DNA from: Lachnoanaerobaculum sp. OBRC5-5
Lineage (GTDB): Bacteria; Bacillota; Clostridia; Lachnospirales; Lachnospiraceae
Assembly (NCBI RefSeq): GCF_000296385.1
Contig: NZ_JH815185.1
Span: 2,448,365 to 2,512,364, forward strand
Direction: 5' to 3'
DNA: 64,000 nucleotides
The number at the start of each line of letters is the position of its first letter. The stretch's first letter is position 1. The notes under the pieces were generated by a model. The model did not search any database and was not told the origin of the DNA. It saw only the letters and a program-made list of their open reading frames with translations. Positions 8,257-17,122 of the stretch are shown one piece after another. A program made the position numbers and the translations under genes.

Positions 8257-9893
8257 TGATTAGTGCAAACGGAATAACACTCAGATTAGGGAAGAAAGCC
8301 CTTTTTGAAGATGTTAATATAAAATTTACACCGGGCAACTGTTATGGACTTATAGGTGCAAACGGTGCCGGAAAGTCAACATTCCTTAAGATACTCTCAG
8401 GGAAGATAGAACCTACAAACGGTGATATAGTAATAACACCGGGAGAGAGACTTTCATTCTTGGAGCAGGACCATTTCAAATATGATACATATACTGTTTT
8501 GGATACGGTAATAATGGGAAATGCAAGGCTGTATGAGATAATGAAGGAAAAGGATGCAATATATGCAAAGCCTGATTTTACTGAAGAAGACGGTATAAAG
8601 GCGGCTGACCTTGAAGGTGAGTTTGCAAATATGAACGGTTGGGAGGCAGAATCCGATGCGGCGGCACTTCTGAACGGACTTGGAGTCGATACTGAACATC
8701 ACTATACATTGATGAGTGATATGCCGTCAAACCTTAAGGTAAAGGTGCTTCTTGCAAAGGCGCTCTTCGGTAATCCGGATATACTTTTACTTGACGAGCC
8801 TACAAACCACCTTGATTTGGATGCTATTGCCTGGCTTGAAGAGTTCCTTATAAACTTTGAAAACACAATTATAGTTGTATCTCATGACAGATATTTCCTT
8901 AATAAAGTCTGTACAATGATTGCAGATATCGACTATGGCAAGATACAGCTTTATGCAGGAAACTATGATTTCTGGTATGAGTCAAGTCAGCTTATGGTTC
9001 GCCAGATGAAGGAAGCAAACAGAAAGAAAGAAGAAAAGATCAAGGAGTTGCAGGAGTTTATCCAAAGATTCTCTGCAAATGCTTCAAAATCAAAGCAGGC
9101 TACATCCAGAAAGAGAGCTTTGGAAAAAATAGAGCTTGATGACATTAAGCCTTCTTCAAGAAAATATCCATATATCGACTTCAGACCTGCAAGAGAGATA
9201 GGTAATGAAGTTCTTACAGTTGAGAATCTTTCAAAGACTATCGACGGAGAGAAAATTCTTGATAATATCAGCTTTGTGTTAAACAGAGAAGACAAGGTGG
9301 CACTTGTAGGACCTAATGAAAAGGCAAAGACCGTACTTTTCAAGATCCTTGCAGGAGAGATGGAGCCTGACAGCGGAAGCTATAAATGGGGTCTTACCAC
9401 TACACAGAGCTATTTCCCTAAGGACAATACCAAGGATTTCTCAGGTGATGAAACAATAGTTGACTGGCTTACAGGATATTCTGAAATCAAGGATGCTACA
9501 TATGTAAGAGGTTTCCTTGGAAGAATGCTTTTTGCAGGTGAAGACGGTGTAAAGAAAGTGAATGTACTCTCAGGAGGAGAGAAGGTTCGTTGTATGCTAT
9601 CAAAGCTTATGATAAGCGGAGCAAATGTACTTATACTTGACGAGCCTACCGACCACCTTGATATGGAGTCTATTACAGCACTCAACACCGGACTTGAAAA
9701 GTTCAAGGGTGTACTTATCTTCTCATCAAGAGACCATCAGGTAGTACAGACTACAGCTAACAGAATTATGGAAATCATTAACGGAAGTCTTATAGACAAG
9801 ATTACTACATATGATGAGTACCTTGAGTCTGATGAGATGGCAAGAAAGAGATTTACATATACTGTTTCAGCAGATGAAGAGAGTGATGATTGA
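8256..9893 (+). CDS. ABC-F family ATPase (YbiT/YkpA-like)
   Basis: This 545-residue soluble protein has two ABC ATPase domains joined by a charged linker (about residues 240-310), the layout of ABC-F translation factors that act on the ribosome. Domain 1 has a normal Walker [10 protein letters not shown], and Walker [12 protein letters not shown]. Its ABC signature is degenerate ([11 protein letters not shown]). Domain 2 has a normal signature, LSGGEK, and [11 protein letters not shown], but a non-canonical Walker [10 protein letters not shown] recall similar deviations in the YbiT/YkpA branch, so these may be family traits. There are no membrane segments, so it is not a transporter. Confidence 0.88.
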   Translation: MISANGITLRLGKKALFEDVNIKFTPGNCYGLIGANGAGKSTFLKILSGKIEPTNGDIVITPGERLSFLEQDHFKYDTYTVLDTVIMGNARLYEIMKEKDAIYAKPDFTEEDGIKAADLEGEFANMNGWEAESDAAALLNGLGVDTEHHYTLMSDMPSNLKVKVLLAKALFGNPDILLLDEPTNHLDLDAIAWLEEFLINFENTIIVVSHDRYFLNKVCTMIADIDYGKIQLYAGNYDFWYESSQLMVRQMKEANRKKEEKIKELQEFIQRFSANASKSKQATSRKRALEKIELDDIKPSSRKYPYIDFRPAREIGNEVLTVENLSKTIDGEKILDNISFVLNREDKVALVGPNEKAKTVLFKILAGEMEPDSGSYKWGLTTTQSYFPKDNTKDFSGDETIVDWLTGYSEIKDATYVRGFLGRMLFAGEDGVKKVNVLSGGEKVRCMLSKLMISGANVLILDEPTDHLDMESITALNTGLEKFKGVLIFSSRDHQVVQTTANRIMEIINGSLIDKITTYDEYLESDEMARKRFTYTVSADEESDD

Positions 9894-9894
9894 T

Positions 9895-10662
9895 ATGGCA
9901 AGTACAAAGAAAATGATTTCATGGAATGTCAACGGACTTAGAGCCGCCGTTACCAAGGGGTTTTTAGACTTCTTTAGAGATATTGATGCAGATATTTTCT
10001 GCATACAGGAGTCAAAGCTCTCAGAAGGTCAAATAGAGCTTGACCTTCCGGGATATTATGACTATTGGAATTATGCGCAAAAAAAAGGCTACTCAGGCGT
10101 GGCTGTATTTACTAAAGATAAGCCTCTTAATGTAACTTACGGCATCGGTATAGAGGAACATGATAATGAGGGTAGAGTTATTACGGCGGAGTATGAAGAT
10201 TTTTATCTGATAACCTGCTATACTCCAAACTCTCAAAGAGGTCTTACAAGACTTGACTACAGAATGACTTGGGAAGATGCTTTCCTCTCCTATATCTTAA
10301 AGCTTGAAGAAAAAAAGCCGGTGATATTCTGCGGTGATTTGAATGTTGCTCATAAAGAGATAGATTTGAAAAATCCTAAGACCAATAGGAAAAATGCCGG
10401 ATTTACAGATGAGGAAAGAGGCAAGATGGATGTTATTTTGACCTCAGGCTTTTGCGACAGCTTCAGAGTACTGTATCCGGATAAAACGGATGCTTACTCA
10501 TGGTGGTCCTATATGGGCGGTGCCAGAGCAAAGAATGTCGGTTGGCGTATTGACTATTTTATAGTATCTGATAAATTAAAAGATAGAATAAAGGAAGCTA
10601 AGATACACAGTGATATCTTAGGTTCGGATCATTGTCCGGTAGAACTGGATATTGAAATATAA
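9895..10662 (+). CDS. xth: Exodeoxyribonuclease III / AP endonuclease
   Basis: This protein of about 255 residues is in the XthA/ExoA endonuclease-exonuclease-phosphatase superfamily and acts in base-excision repair, cutting at abasic sites and trimming 3' ends. Motifs in order are [15 protein letters not shown] (metal-binding Glu), GDLNVAH (catalytic Asp/Asn), WRIDYF and [12 protein letters not shown] (catalytic His). GAAGAGAG at 9876-9883 gives acceptable spacing to ATG 9895; an in-frame ATG at 9886 lies too close. It follows the ABC-F gene by one base. Confidence 0.92.
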   Translation: MASTKKMISWNVNGLRAAVTKGFLDFFRDIDADIFCIQESKLSEGQIELDLPGYYDYWNYAQKKGYSGVAVFTKDKPLNVTYGIGIEEHDNEGRVITAEYEDFYLITCYTPNSQRGLTRLDYRMTWEDAFLSYILKLEEKKPVIFCGDLNVAHKEIDLKNPKTNRKNAGFTDEERGKMDVILTSGFCDSFRVLYPDKTDAYSWWSYMGGARAKNVGWRIDYFIVSDKLKDRIKEAKIHSDILGSDHCPVELDIEI

Positions 10663-10687
10663 ATATATGACTTAAAGGAGGTGCGTT

Positions 10688-12487
10688 ATGGTAGTTCAGA
10701 AAGAGAGAGGTAGAAGTTATTCTTATCCGCTTGGTATGACTGTGACGCCCTCTTGTTTTTTTATAAAGGTTATAAGAAAATGTGAACACCTTTATTTAAA
10801 CCTTTATGAAAGAAATGAAGAAGCGCCTGTAGAAAGAATAGAGTTTCCAAAAGAATCAAGAATAGGAGATGTGTGGTTTTTACAGGTAAATACACGCCTT
10901 AAGAAAACTTTTGAGTATGCTTTTGAAGATGAAAAAGGACTTTTTCCGGATGAATACGGTAAATGCTTTTCGGGTAGAGACAGTTTCGGTAAAACTAGTC
11001 TTATAGATAACCCGAGAAGAAGCCCTGTGTATATAAGTGAATTTGACTGGGGTAATGATTTTGAAAACAACTTGGACAATAAAACTTTGGATGAAGCATT
11101 TATTTACAGGCTTCATATAAGAGGTTTTACAAAATCAAACAGCTCAAAGGTTGTGGACAAGGGTACATTTAAAGGACTTATAAGTAAGGTAGACTATTTA
11201 AAAGACATTGGCGTGGATTTTGCTGATATAATGCCTGCTACAGAATTTGATGAATTTATAAGAGTCGGAGGAAGTTGGATTTCCCTTTTTGATAAGGAGA
11301 AGAAAGAAAAGCAGGAAAAAATCAGAATAAACTATTGGGGATATGCAGACAGTTTAAACTTTGCACCTAAGGCAAGTTATTCTACGAGAAAAAACAGAAA
11401 TCCTGTAAATGAATATAAGAGTATGGTAAAGGCCCTGCATGAAGCAGGTATCGGAGTCATACAGGAGTTTTTCTTTGCCAAGAAAAATATCAGCTATATA
11501 ATTGATGTATTAAGATACTGGAAAATTGAATACCATATAGACGGTTTTCATCTCACAGGAGTTGATTACTGTGATGATATTGTAAAAGATCCTTATCTTC
11601 TTGACAGCAAATTCATATTTACAAATAAGATATATGAAAACAAGGGCAAAAACATCATCTCTATGGATTATGATTATATGAACAATATGAGAAAATATCT
11701 GAAAAGTGATGAGGGAATGGTTCCTTTCGTTGCAAATGTGATTGCGGATAAGAGCAATTATTTAAACTTTATTTCGGATATCAACGGATTTGCACTTGCC
11801 GATATATACAGATATGATTATAAGCATAATGAAGACAATGGTGAAGACAATGCTGACGGATCAAATATGAACTTTTCCTGGAACTGCGGATTTGAGGGTG
11901 ATACAAAAAAGATGCAGGTACTTAACCTAAGAAAGAGGATGTATTTGAATGCTGTTTTACTTTTAATGATATCTAAAGGAACTCCATGTATATGCAGCGG
12001 AGATGAGATATTACAGTCAAAGAACGGAAATAATAATACATATTGTCAGGACAATGAGATAAGCTATTTCAATTGGAAGCTTGTAAACAAGAATAAGGAC
12101 TTTCTTGACTTTGTAAGGGCTATGCTTGAATTCAGAAGAGAGTATATTTCGGGCGTGGAAAAGTCTAAAACCTCTGTCCACGGTATGCAGGTGTGGAAGC
12201 CGGATTTTGAATACTATAACAGGCAGATGGGAATACTTATAGAAGGAAAACAGGATATATATATTATCTTAAATATGCATTGGGACAGACATGAGTTTTC
12301 GCTTCCTACCATAAAGAGAGGAAGCTCATGGAAAGTATTGGTAAATACGGATGATATAAATACCCCGTTTAAGAAAGATGTTGTTAAGACAGAAGACCAA
12401 AGAAAGATATCTGTTGAAGGCAGAAGTTGTATGGTACTTATTGCCGGGGAAGATAAAAAGGCGACTGTCGGAAAGAAGAAGATATGA
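10688..12487 (+). CDS. GlgX/pullulanase-like GH13 protein lacking the catalytic triad
   Basis: This 599-residue protein has an N-terminal beta-sandwich (CBM48/E-set-like, about 10-115) and a GH13-like barrel closest to glycogen debranching enzyme GlgX. The GlgX-type blocks are obvious: EDNADGSNMNFSWNCGFEGD, GTPCICSGDE and NGNNNTYCQDNEISYFNW. However, the catalytic positions are changed. DGFRFD reads DGFHLT, putting Thr290 at the nucleophile. The acid/base Glu region reads IISMDYD with Met326. The HDG motif reads DING, putting Asn366 at the third Asp. It should therefore be unable to hydrolyse glycosidic bonds by the usual mechanism and may bind glucans instead. RBS AAGGAGGTG is strong. The ATG of the next gene overlaps its stop. 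Confidence 0.75.
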   Translation: MVVQKERGRSYSYPLGMTVTPSCFFIKVIRKCEHLYLNLYERNEEAPVERIEFPKESRIGDVWFLQVNTRLKKTFEYAFEDEKGLFPDEYGKCFSGRDSFGKTSLIDNPRRSPVYISEFDWGNDFENNLDNKTLDEAFIYRLHIRGFTKSNSSKVVDKGTFKGLISKVDYLKDIGVDFADIMPATEFDEFIRVGGSWISLFDKEKKEKQEKIRINYWGYADSLNFAPKASYSTRKNRNPVNEYKSMVKALHEAGIGVIQEFFFAKKNISYIIDVLRYWKIEYHIDGFHLTGVDYCDDIVKDPYLLDSKFIFTNKIYENKGKNIISMDYDYMNNMRKYLKSDEGMVPFVANVIADKSNYLNFISDINGFALADIYRYDYKHNEDNGEDNADGSNMNFSWNCGFEGDTKKMQVLNLRKRMYLNAVLLLMISKGTPCICSGDEILQSKNGNNNTYCQDNEISYFNWKLVNKNKDFLDFVRAMLEFRREYISGVEKSKTSVHGMQVWKPDFEYYNRQMGILIEGKQDIYIILNMHWDRHEFSLPTIKRGSSWKVLVNTDDINTPFKKDVVKTEDQRKISVEGRSCMVLIAGEDKKATVGKKKI

Positions 12488-13176
12488 ATTTAATTATTAT
12501 AGCGGCGGTTGCGGTAGCGATAGTGGCGGTTCTTCTAATGATGAATAGATCAAGGCCTAAGAGTTCCGAGGATGATATGGCTGAATACTCAAAGTCTAAA
12601 GAGGATAAAAAAGAGTTTTCAAAGCCAAGCCTTAAAAAGGGATTTCAGGAAGAGGCAAGTGTAAAATGCATGGTTGCAAATGCCACATGTTCCCGTTTAA
12701 AATATATGGATTTTAAAGGCGATATTTATGATGTGAAGTATGACGGTAAAAATGTGGACATCGAAAGAGAAACCGAAAAAGATGATACATTAAAGGATTA
12801 TAAGATAGAAAAAGCCTATATGCAGGGAGGTTTTTCTCTTATAGAGGGCAATGAAACAGCCGAGAGAATAAATAACTTCAATCAAAATATGAAGCATATA
12901 AGAATTTTTGATAAAGACGACAATGAGTATAAGTCTATAACCTTTAAACAGGGTATAAATGATTTTGTCGATATAAAAACTCTTGATGAGCTGTGCGATT
13001 TTTTAAAAAAAGAGCTTCCACAGGGCGGTATCGTTTTAGATAAACTTGTAAAAATAGGATTTGGAAAGAGAAACCTATGGACGACTTTTTGCTATGATTA
13101 CGGAGACGGCAGAAGTAAGGTTATAAAAAAAGATGATACCCTGAAGTTTGAAGATTTGTTTGAAAGATGGGAATAA
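12484..13176 (+). CDS. Membrane-anchored protein of unknown function
   Basis: I do not recognise this 230-residue protein. Residues 1-18 form a single hydrophobic segment, followed by a charged linker (about 22-55) and a soluble domain with no known motif. Its start codon overlaps the stop of the GlgX-like gene (ATGA), so the two are translationally coupled and probably work together. The predicted topology cannot be resolved: short N-terminal anchor with either a cytoplasmic or external C-terminal domain. Confidence 0.7.
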   Translation: MNLIIIAAVAVAIVAVLLMMNRSRPKSSEDDMAEYSKSKEDKKEFSKPSLKKGFQEEASVKCMVANATCSRLKYMDFKGDIYDVKYDGKNVDIERETEKDDTLKDYKIEKAYMQGGFSLIEGNETAERINNFNQNMKHIRIFDKDDNEYKSITFKQGINDFVDIKTLDELCDFLKKELPQGGIVLDKLVKIGFGKRNLWTTFCYDYGDGRSKVIKKDDTLKFEDLFERWE

Positions 13177-13251
13177 AATTTTTTAGAAGATAGGGCCTGT
13201 TTAATAGGCTCTATTTATTTGAAAATTTTAAATAAAAAGTTCATTTTTCTA

Positions 13252-13280
13252 TTGACAAATGTATTTAAGTGCAGTATCCT
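13252..13280 (+). promoter_or_regulatory. Promoter of tRNA-Gln
   Basis: TTGACA at 13252-13257, 17-nt spacer, TATCCT at 13275-13280; the tRNA begins 14 nt further on. Confidence 0.75.
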
Positions 13281-13294
13281 ATTAAAGTCAGTTT

Positions 13295-13366
13295 TGGGTT
13301 ATCGCCAAATGGTAAGGCACTGGACTCTGACTCCAGCATTTCTAGGTTCGAATCCTAGTAGCCCAG
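13295..13366 (+). tRNA. tRNA-Gln (anticodon CUG)
   Basis: The 72-nt sequence folds as a standard cloverleaf: acceptor arm TGGGTTA (13295-13301) with TAGCCCA (13359-13365), anticodon stem CTGGA/TCCAG enclosing CTCTGAC so the anticodon is CTG, and a T-arm with GGTTCGAATCC. The discriminator base is G13366. CCA is not encoded and must be added after transcription. It is a solitary tRNA with its own promoter and terminator. Confidence 0.93.
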
Positions 13367-13373
13367 CTTTTAC

Positions 13374-13411
13374 AACTCCCATTCAAACAATGATGTTTGT
13401 GGGAGTTTTTT
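13374..13411 (+). terminator. Terminator after tRNA-Gln
   Basis: Stem AACTCCCA..CAAACA (13374 on) with TGTTTG.TGGGAGTT, then six T. Confidence 0.85.
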
Positions 13412-13435
13412 AGTATATATAGACGAGGATTTTTT

Positions 13436-14083
13436 ATGAAGAAGGTAGCACTTGCAGGGACTGAAAACTTGACAAATTATATCGATGCTTTAAAAGAAAA
13501 TGATATAGAAGTTATCGCAACTCTTGATGTGGATGAAGCCATAAAATGTGACGGTCTGCTTCTTCCCGGTGGTGGAGATATAGATCCTGTTTACTATGGT
13601 GAAGAAATGAACGGTTCGGATGAGCCTGACAGAGAGCTTGATAAAGCACAAAGAGATATTTTAGATGCATTTGTAAAGGCAAAAAAGCCCATCTTAGGCA
13701 TTTGCAGAGGTATGCAGCTTATAAATATATACTTTGGAGGAAGTTTACATCAGGATCTTGCAACAAGAGATATTCATACAAGAAAAAATGATAATGACAG
13801 CATACACAGTGTAAAAAGTGTAGAAGAAGGAAATTTGTTTGAAAAATTTTACGGTAAAACTTTCAATATAAACTCCGCACATCACCAAGGCGCAAAAAAA
13901 CTCGGGAAAGGACTGAAGGCGGTTTTACGCTCCGAGGACGGAGTATGTGAAGCCGTTATACATGAAGAATTACCGATTATAGCTACACAGTTTCATCCTG
14001 AGAGAATGTCTTATAAACAAAGAAGAGATGATGCGGTAGTAGGTGAGGAAATTTTTGAGTATTTCAAATCTCTTTTAAAATAA
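13436..14083 (+). CDS. Class I glutamine amidotransferase-like, peptidase C26 (gamma-Glu-GABA hydrolase type)
   Basis: This 215-residue protein has the triad glutamine amidotransferase fold without a synthase domain. The nucleophile elbow LGICRGMQLINIYFGG carries Cys90, and the His/Glu pair sits in TQFHPERM (about 185). LLLPGGGDIDP is the C26-family oxyanion-region block. Relatives include PuuD (gamma-glutamyl-GABA hydrolase) and folate gamma-glutamyl hydrolases; which glutamylated compound is cleaved is unknown. The start at 13436 is set by GAGG at 13425-13428. Confidence 0.85.
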   Translation: MKKVALAGTENLTNYIDALKENDIEVIATLDVDEAIKCDGLLLPGGGDIDPVYYGEEMNGSDEPDRELDKAQRDILDAFVKAKKPILGICRGMQLINIYFGGSLHQDLATRDIHTRKNDNDSIHSVKSVEEGNLFEKFYGKTFNINSAHHQGAKKLGKGLKAVLRSEDGVCEAVIHEELPIIATQFHPERMSYKQRRDDAVVGEEIFEYFKSLLK

Positions 14084-14107
14084 GAGACAGTGAGGTAAGG
14101 TAGTCAA

Positions 14108-14818
14108 ATGTATTCATTTAATGAAAGAATCAGATACAGTGAGTTGGGGGAGAATGGAGAGCTGTCTTTGGTAGGACTTTTGAATTTATTTCAGGACTGT
14201 TCAACATTTCAATCTGAGGACATGGGACTTGGAATAAAATATTTACAAGGGAAAAAGGAAGCCTGGTGGGTGAATTCCTGGCAGATAGATATAAGCAGAT
14301 TGCCGGGACTTGCACAGAAAGTGGAAGTAGGCACATTTGCCTACAACTTTAAAAGCTTTTACGGCTATAGAAATTTCTTTTTAAAAGATGAAAACGGTGA
14401 GTTTTTGGTAAAAGCGGATTCCATATGGTTTCATTATGATTTGGACAATAAAAGACCTACCAAACCTACAGATGAAGCTTTAAAAAAGTATTTGGCAGGA
14501 AATGAGAAACGCCTCGATATGACTGAGATTGTCAGAAAATTTGATATACCGACAGAGTACGAACTCGGCAAGGAAATTGTGGTAAGCAAGAATGATTTGG
14601 ATACAAATCATCATATGAATAATGCGGTATATGTAAGTAAAGCAAAAAATATTATTGAAGAAGATTTCAAAGTAAAAAAAATAAGTGTACAATACAAGAA
14701 GGCGGCCGTATTGAATGATGTGATTTTACCTAGAATTACAAAGAATGAAAATTCATATATTGTAAATCTGGCAGATCCAAAGGGAGATACATATGCTATC
14801 GCCAGATTTGAATATTAA
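14108..14818 (+). CDS. Acyl-ACP thioesterase
   Basis: This 236-residue double-hotdog protein belongs to the bacterial acyl-ACP thioesterase family (PF01643), which releases free fatty acids from acyl carrier protein. The first hotdog contains LLNLFQDCSTFQSEDMG and WWVNSWQIDI; the second contains VSKNDLDTNHHMNNAVYV, which carries the Asp/Asn/His residues typical of the active site. It lies 24 nt after the amidotransferase gene and 9 nt before cvfB, so it is in the same transcriptional run. Confidence 0.85.
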   Translation: MYSFNERIRYSELGENGELSLVGLLNLFQDCSTFQSEDMGLGIKYLQGKKEAWWVNSWQIDISRLPGLAQKVEVGTFAYNFKSFYGYRNFFLKDENGEFLVKADSIWFHYDLDNKRPTKPTDEALKKYLAGNEKRLDMTEIVRKFDIPTEYELGKEIVVSKNDLDTNHHMNNAVYVSKAKNIIEEDFKVKKISVQYKKAAVLNDVILPRITKNENSYIVNLADPKGDTYAIARFEY

Positions 14819-14827
14819 GGGGGATTT

Positions 14828-15649
14828 ATGGAATTAGGAAAAATACAGAGCCTGAAAGTTGACAGAAAGAAAGATTTCGGTGTATATCTTACAGACGGGA
14901 ACGGTGAAGAAGTACTTTTGCCTATGAAGGAAGTACCGGAAGGCTGTGAAGTGGGAAGTGAGATAGAAGTATTTGTATATCGTGACAGTAAAGACAGACT
15001 TATTGCGACTACAAGAAGACCTAAAATTTTGGTTGGAGAAGTCGGAAGACTACTTGTAAAATCTACAACAGGAATAGGAGCGTTTCTTGATATAGGACTT
15101 GAAAGAGATGTGCTTTTACCTTTTAAGGAGACTGTGAATAAGGTAAAAGAGGGTGATGAGATACTTGTATATCTTTATGTAGATAAGAGTAACAGACTTG
15201 CGGCCAGTGCAAAGGTCTATTCACATCTTTCACCGAACAGTCCGTATAAAAAGGACGATGAAGTTGTCGGAACGGTATTTGAAATCAAAAAGATGGGTAT
15301 ATTTGTAGCGGTAGACGACAAGTACAACGGCATGATACCGCCAAATGAGAGTTTTGAGGACATCAAAATCGGTGACAGACTTGATATGAGAGTTATAAGA
15401 GTAAGAGAAGACGGAAAGCTTGACTTGAGTCCGAGAAAAAAGGCTTACAGACAGCTGCTTACCGATGCGGATATTCTTTACAATATAATTGAGAGTAGAG
15501 GCGGAAGCTTAGGTTTTGATGAGAGCGTTTCTCCCGATAGAATAAAGGCGGAGCTTAAGCTTAGTAAGAATGCTTTCAAAAGAGCGGTAGGACATCTTTT
15601 AAAAGAAGGCAAAATAGAAATAGCGGACGGAGACATCAAATGTCTTTAA
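14828..15649 (+). CDS. cvfB: S1-domain RNA-binding protein CvfB
   Basis: This 273-residue protein has three S1-type OB-fold repeats (about 1-65, 66-135, 140-205) and a C-terminal winged helix (about 215-273), the architecture of CvfB/YitL. CvfB from Staphylococcus aureus binds RNA and affects virulence gene expression. Block KKMGIFVAVDDKYNGMIP and the DLSPRKKAY segment after the third repeat are typical. RBS AGGGGGA. It overlaps the next gene by 10 nt. Confidence 0.85.
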   Translation: MELGKIQSLKVDRKKDFGVYLTDGNGEEVLLPMKEVPEGCEVGSEIEVFVYRDSKDRLIATTRRPKILVGEVGRLLVKSTTGIGAFLDIGLERDVLLPFKETVNKVKEGDEILVYLYVDKSNRLAASAKVYSHLSPNSPYKKDDEVVGTVFEIKKMGIFVAVDDKYNGMIPPNESFEDIKIGDRLDMRVIRVREDGKLDLSPRKKAYRQLLTDADILYNIIESRGGSLGFDESVSPDRIKAELKLSKNAFKRAVGHLLKEGKIEIADGDIKCL

Positions 15650-16653
15650 TTGATGATGTAATAAACAAAGCAAAAGAATATGTCGGTGTTACTGAAGATC
15701 CGCCGGAAAGCAATAATGTAGTATTTAACACAGATTATTACGGGCAGGAAGTATATGACGGCAGTGTGGCAACATATCCATGGTGTGTGACTTTTCTTTG
15801 GGATATTTTCAGGATGGCCGGAGTGGAACATGTTTTTTGTGACGGAATGAAGACAGCCTCCACGGAAAGCGTATACAGTTATTACAAAAATAAAAATATG
15901 CTTTTTGATAAGGGACAAAGAGGAGATATCATTCTTATTCTGACTGCAGAGGCATCAAAATCAAGAAGAGTAAATCATGCGGGAATTGTAATTTCGGCAA
16001 ACAGAGACGGTACATATGAAACAATAGAGGGCAATACCGGCAGCGGAAATATCGCAAACGGCGGTATGGTAATGACAAGAAAGAGAAGCTTTGAAGGGAA
16101 AGGCTATACAATAGTGGGGTTTGCAAGGCCCGGCTATGAAAAAAAGTCAGTTAAACAAAGCTCTACCGATACAGGAGTTAATGAAATTCCCATAAGTGCA
16201 AGACTTACAGTTACAGGAAGCGGTGTAAGAGTCAGAAACGCACCGAATACCTCATCTTCCATAGTAAAAAACTTAAGTGAAGGGGAAAAGCTGAAGGCTG
16301 TAGGCAGAATTGCAAGCAGATATAATCCATGGTTTCATATATCCGAAGGCTATATAAGCGGAAACTTTGTAAGGGGCTGGATAAAGGATTACAATGATAA
16401 TAACAGATGGTGGTATGTGGACAAGGACTACAAATATGCCAAAGCGGAGTGGAAAACTATTGAAGGAAAGGATTACTGCTTCGGTAAGGACTACTATCTG
16501 TTTGTAAAATGCTATATCAAGTCGGCTATAAACGGTACTTATTATTGGGTGGATGATGACGGTGTTTATCAAAAGCGATATGATACCGAAAGCCCAAGTA
16601 GAAAATACAGAATAGTGGAAAATTATAAGAATGAGAATGCTTATAAGGTATAA
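15640..16653 (+). CDS. CHAP-domain cell-wall hydrolase with SH3 and wall-binding-like tail
   Basis: This 337-residue protein has three parts. An N-terminal CHAP amidase/endopeptidase domain (about 1-170) has the nucleophile Cys49 in YPWCVTFLW, His113 in VNHAGIV and an Asn in IEGNTGSG. A bacterial SH3 domain follows (about 188-250, VTGSGVRVRNAP). The aromatic tail WWYVDKDYKYAKAEW resembles cell-wall-binding repeats. The likely role is cleavage of peptidoglycan cross-bridges. There is no signal peptide, which is odd for a wall enzyme and more like a phage lysin or a holin-exported autolysin. No phage genes lie nearby. It overlaps the end of cvfB by 10 nt. Confidence 0.8.
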   Translation: MSLIDDVINKAKEYVGVTEDPPESNNVVFNTDYYGQEVYDGSVATYPWCVTFLWDIFRMAGVEHVFCDGMKTASTESVYSYYKNKNMLFDKGQRGDIILILTAEASKSRRVNHAGIVISANRDGTYETIEGNTGSGNIANGGMVMTRKRSFEGKGYTIVGFARPGYEKKSVKQSSTDTGVNEIPISARLTVTGSGVRVRNAPNTSSSIVKNLSEGEKLKAVGRIASRYNPWFHISEGYISGNFVRGWIKDYNDNNRWWYVDKDYKYAKAEWKTIEGKDYCFGKDYYLFVKCYIKSAINGTYYWVDDDGVYQKRYDTESPSRKYRIVENYKNENAYKV

Positions 16654-16657
16654 AAAA

Positions 16658-16690
16658 AGGTCCGGCAGTTTAATGCCGGATCTTTTTTAG
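16658..16690. terminator. Bidirectional terminator
   Basis: A 10-bp stem (one G-T pair) around the loop TTTAA at 16668-16672, flanked by A7 and T6, serving the convergent CHAP and HPr-like genes. Confidence 0.85.
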
Positions 16691-16701
16691 GTAAATATAT
16701 T

Positions 16702-16938
16702 TTATTCACCCTGATACATGAATTTTATTATTCTTTCAACGTCTTCTTTATCATGTGCTACAAGATCAAGTTCCTTGATATAGCCGTTTGAAAAGATGTT
16801 TGCCATTGAAAGATACTGTGTAAGCTTACTCTTAAGGTTGATTCTGTCACCTTCAGGGGAAACAAGCTCAACTGTTCCTTTGCATTCATCGATTACTTTG
16901 AAAAAAGCATCAACGTCTTTGATATTTTGTACTTTCAC
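16702..16938 (-). CDS. HPr-like small protein without the phospho-histidine
   Basis: This 78-residue protein has the size and pattern of HPr-like domain proteins found beside or away from the PTS in Clostridia. It lacks the His15 phosphorylation motif of true HPr, so phosphotransfer is not expected. The start is set by GGAGG 5 nt before a GTG at 16938; an in-frame ATG 12 nt upstream overlaps that site and is unlikely. It is divergent from trkA. Assignment to the HPr-like family is by overall pattern and is moderate. Confidence 0.6.
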   Translation of the reverse strand: MKVQNIKDVDAFFKVIDECKGTVELVSPEGDRINLKSKLTQYLSMANIFSNGYIKELDLVAHDKEDVERIIKFMYQGE

Positions 16939-16996
16939 ATAAACCTCCATACAAATATATTTTTCTACAGTATAGCAAAATAGATATGCAGAGTAA

Positions 16997-17044
16997 AGAA
17001 GTGAATTTCTTAGATATGGCAGAAGTGAATTTCTTAGATATGGC
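16997..17044. repeat. Perfect 24-bp tandem duplication upstream of trkA
   Basis: Two identical adjacent copies, 16997-17020 and 17021-17044, beginning AGAAGTGAATTTC. They lie between the divergent HPr-like gene and the trkA promoter. Confidence 0.95.
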
Positions 17045-17060
17045 AAATATAAGTTTATTG

Positions 17061-17092
17061 TGCTACAATAGGCAGATGTTACAAGGTAACAT
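17061..17092 (+). promoter_or_regulatory. trkA promoter with operator-like dyad
   Basis: TGCTACAAT at 17061-17069 is an extended -10. A 7-bp inverted repeat, ATGTTAC-AAG-GTAACAT (17076-17092), covers the expected transcript start and could be a repressor site. Confidence 0.5.
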
Positions 17093-17122
17093 AATATAAG
17101 TATTTCAATAATGGAGACGGAA

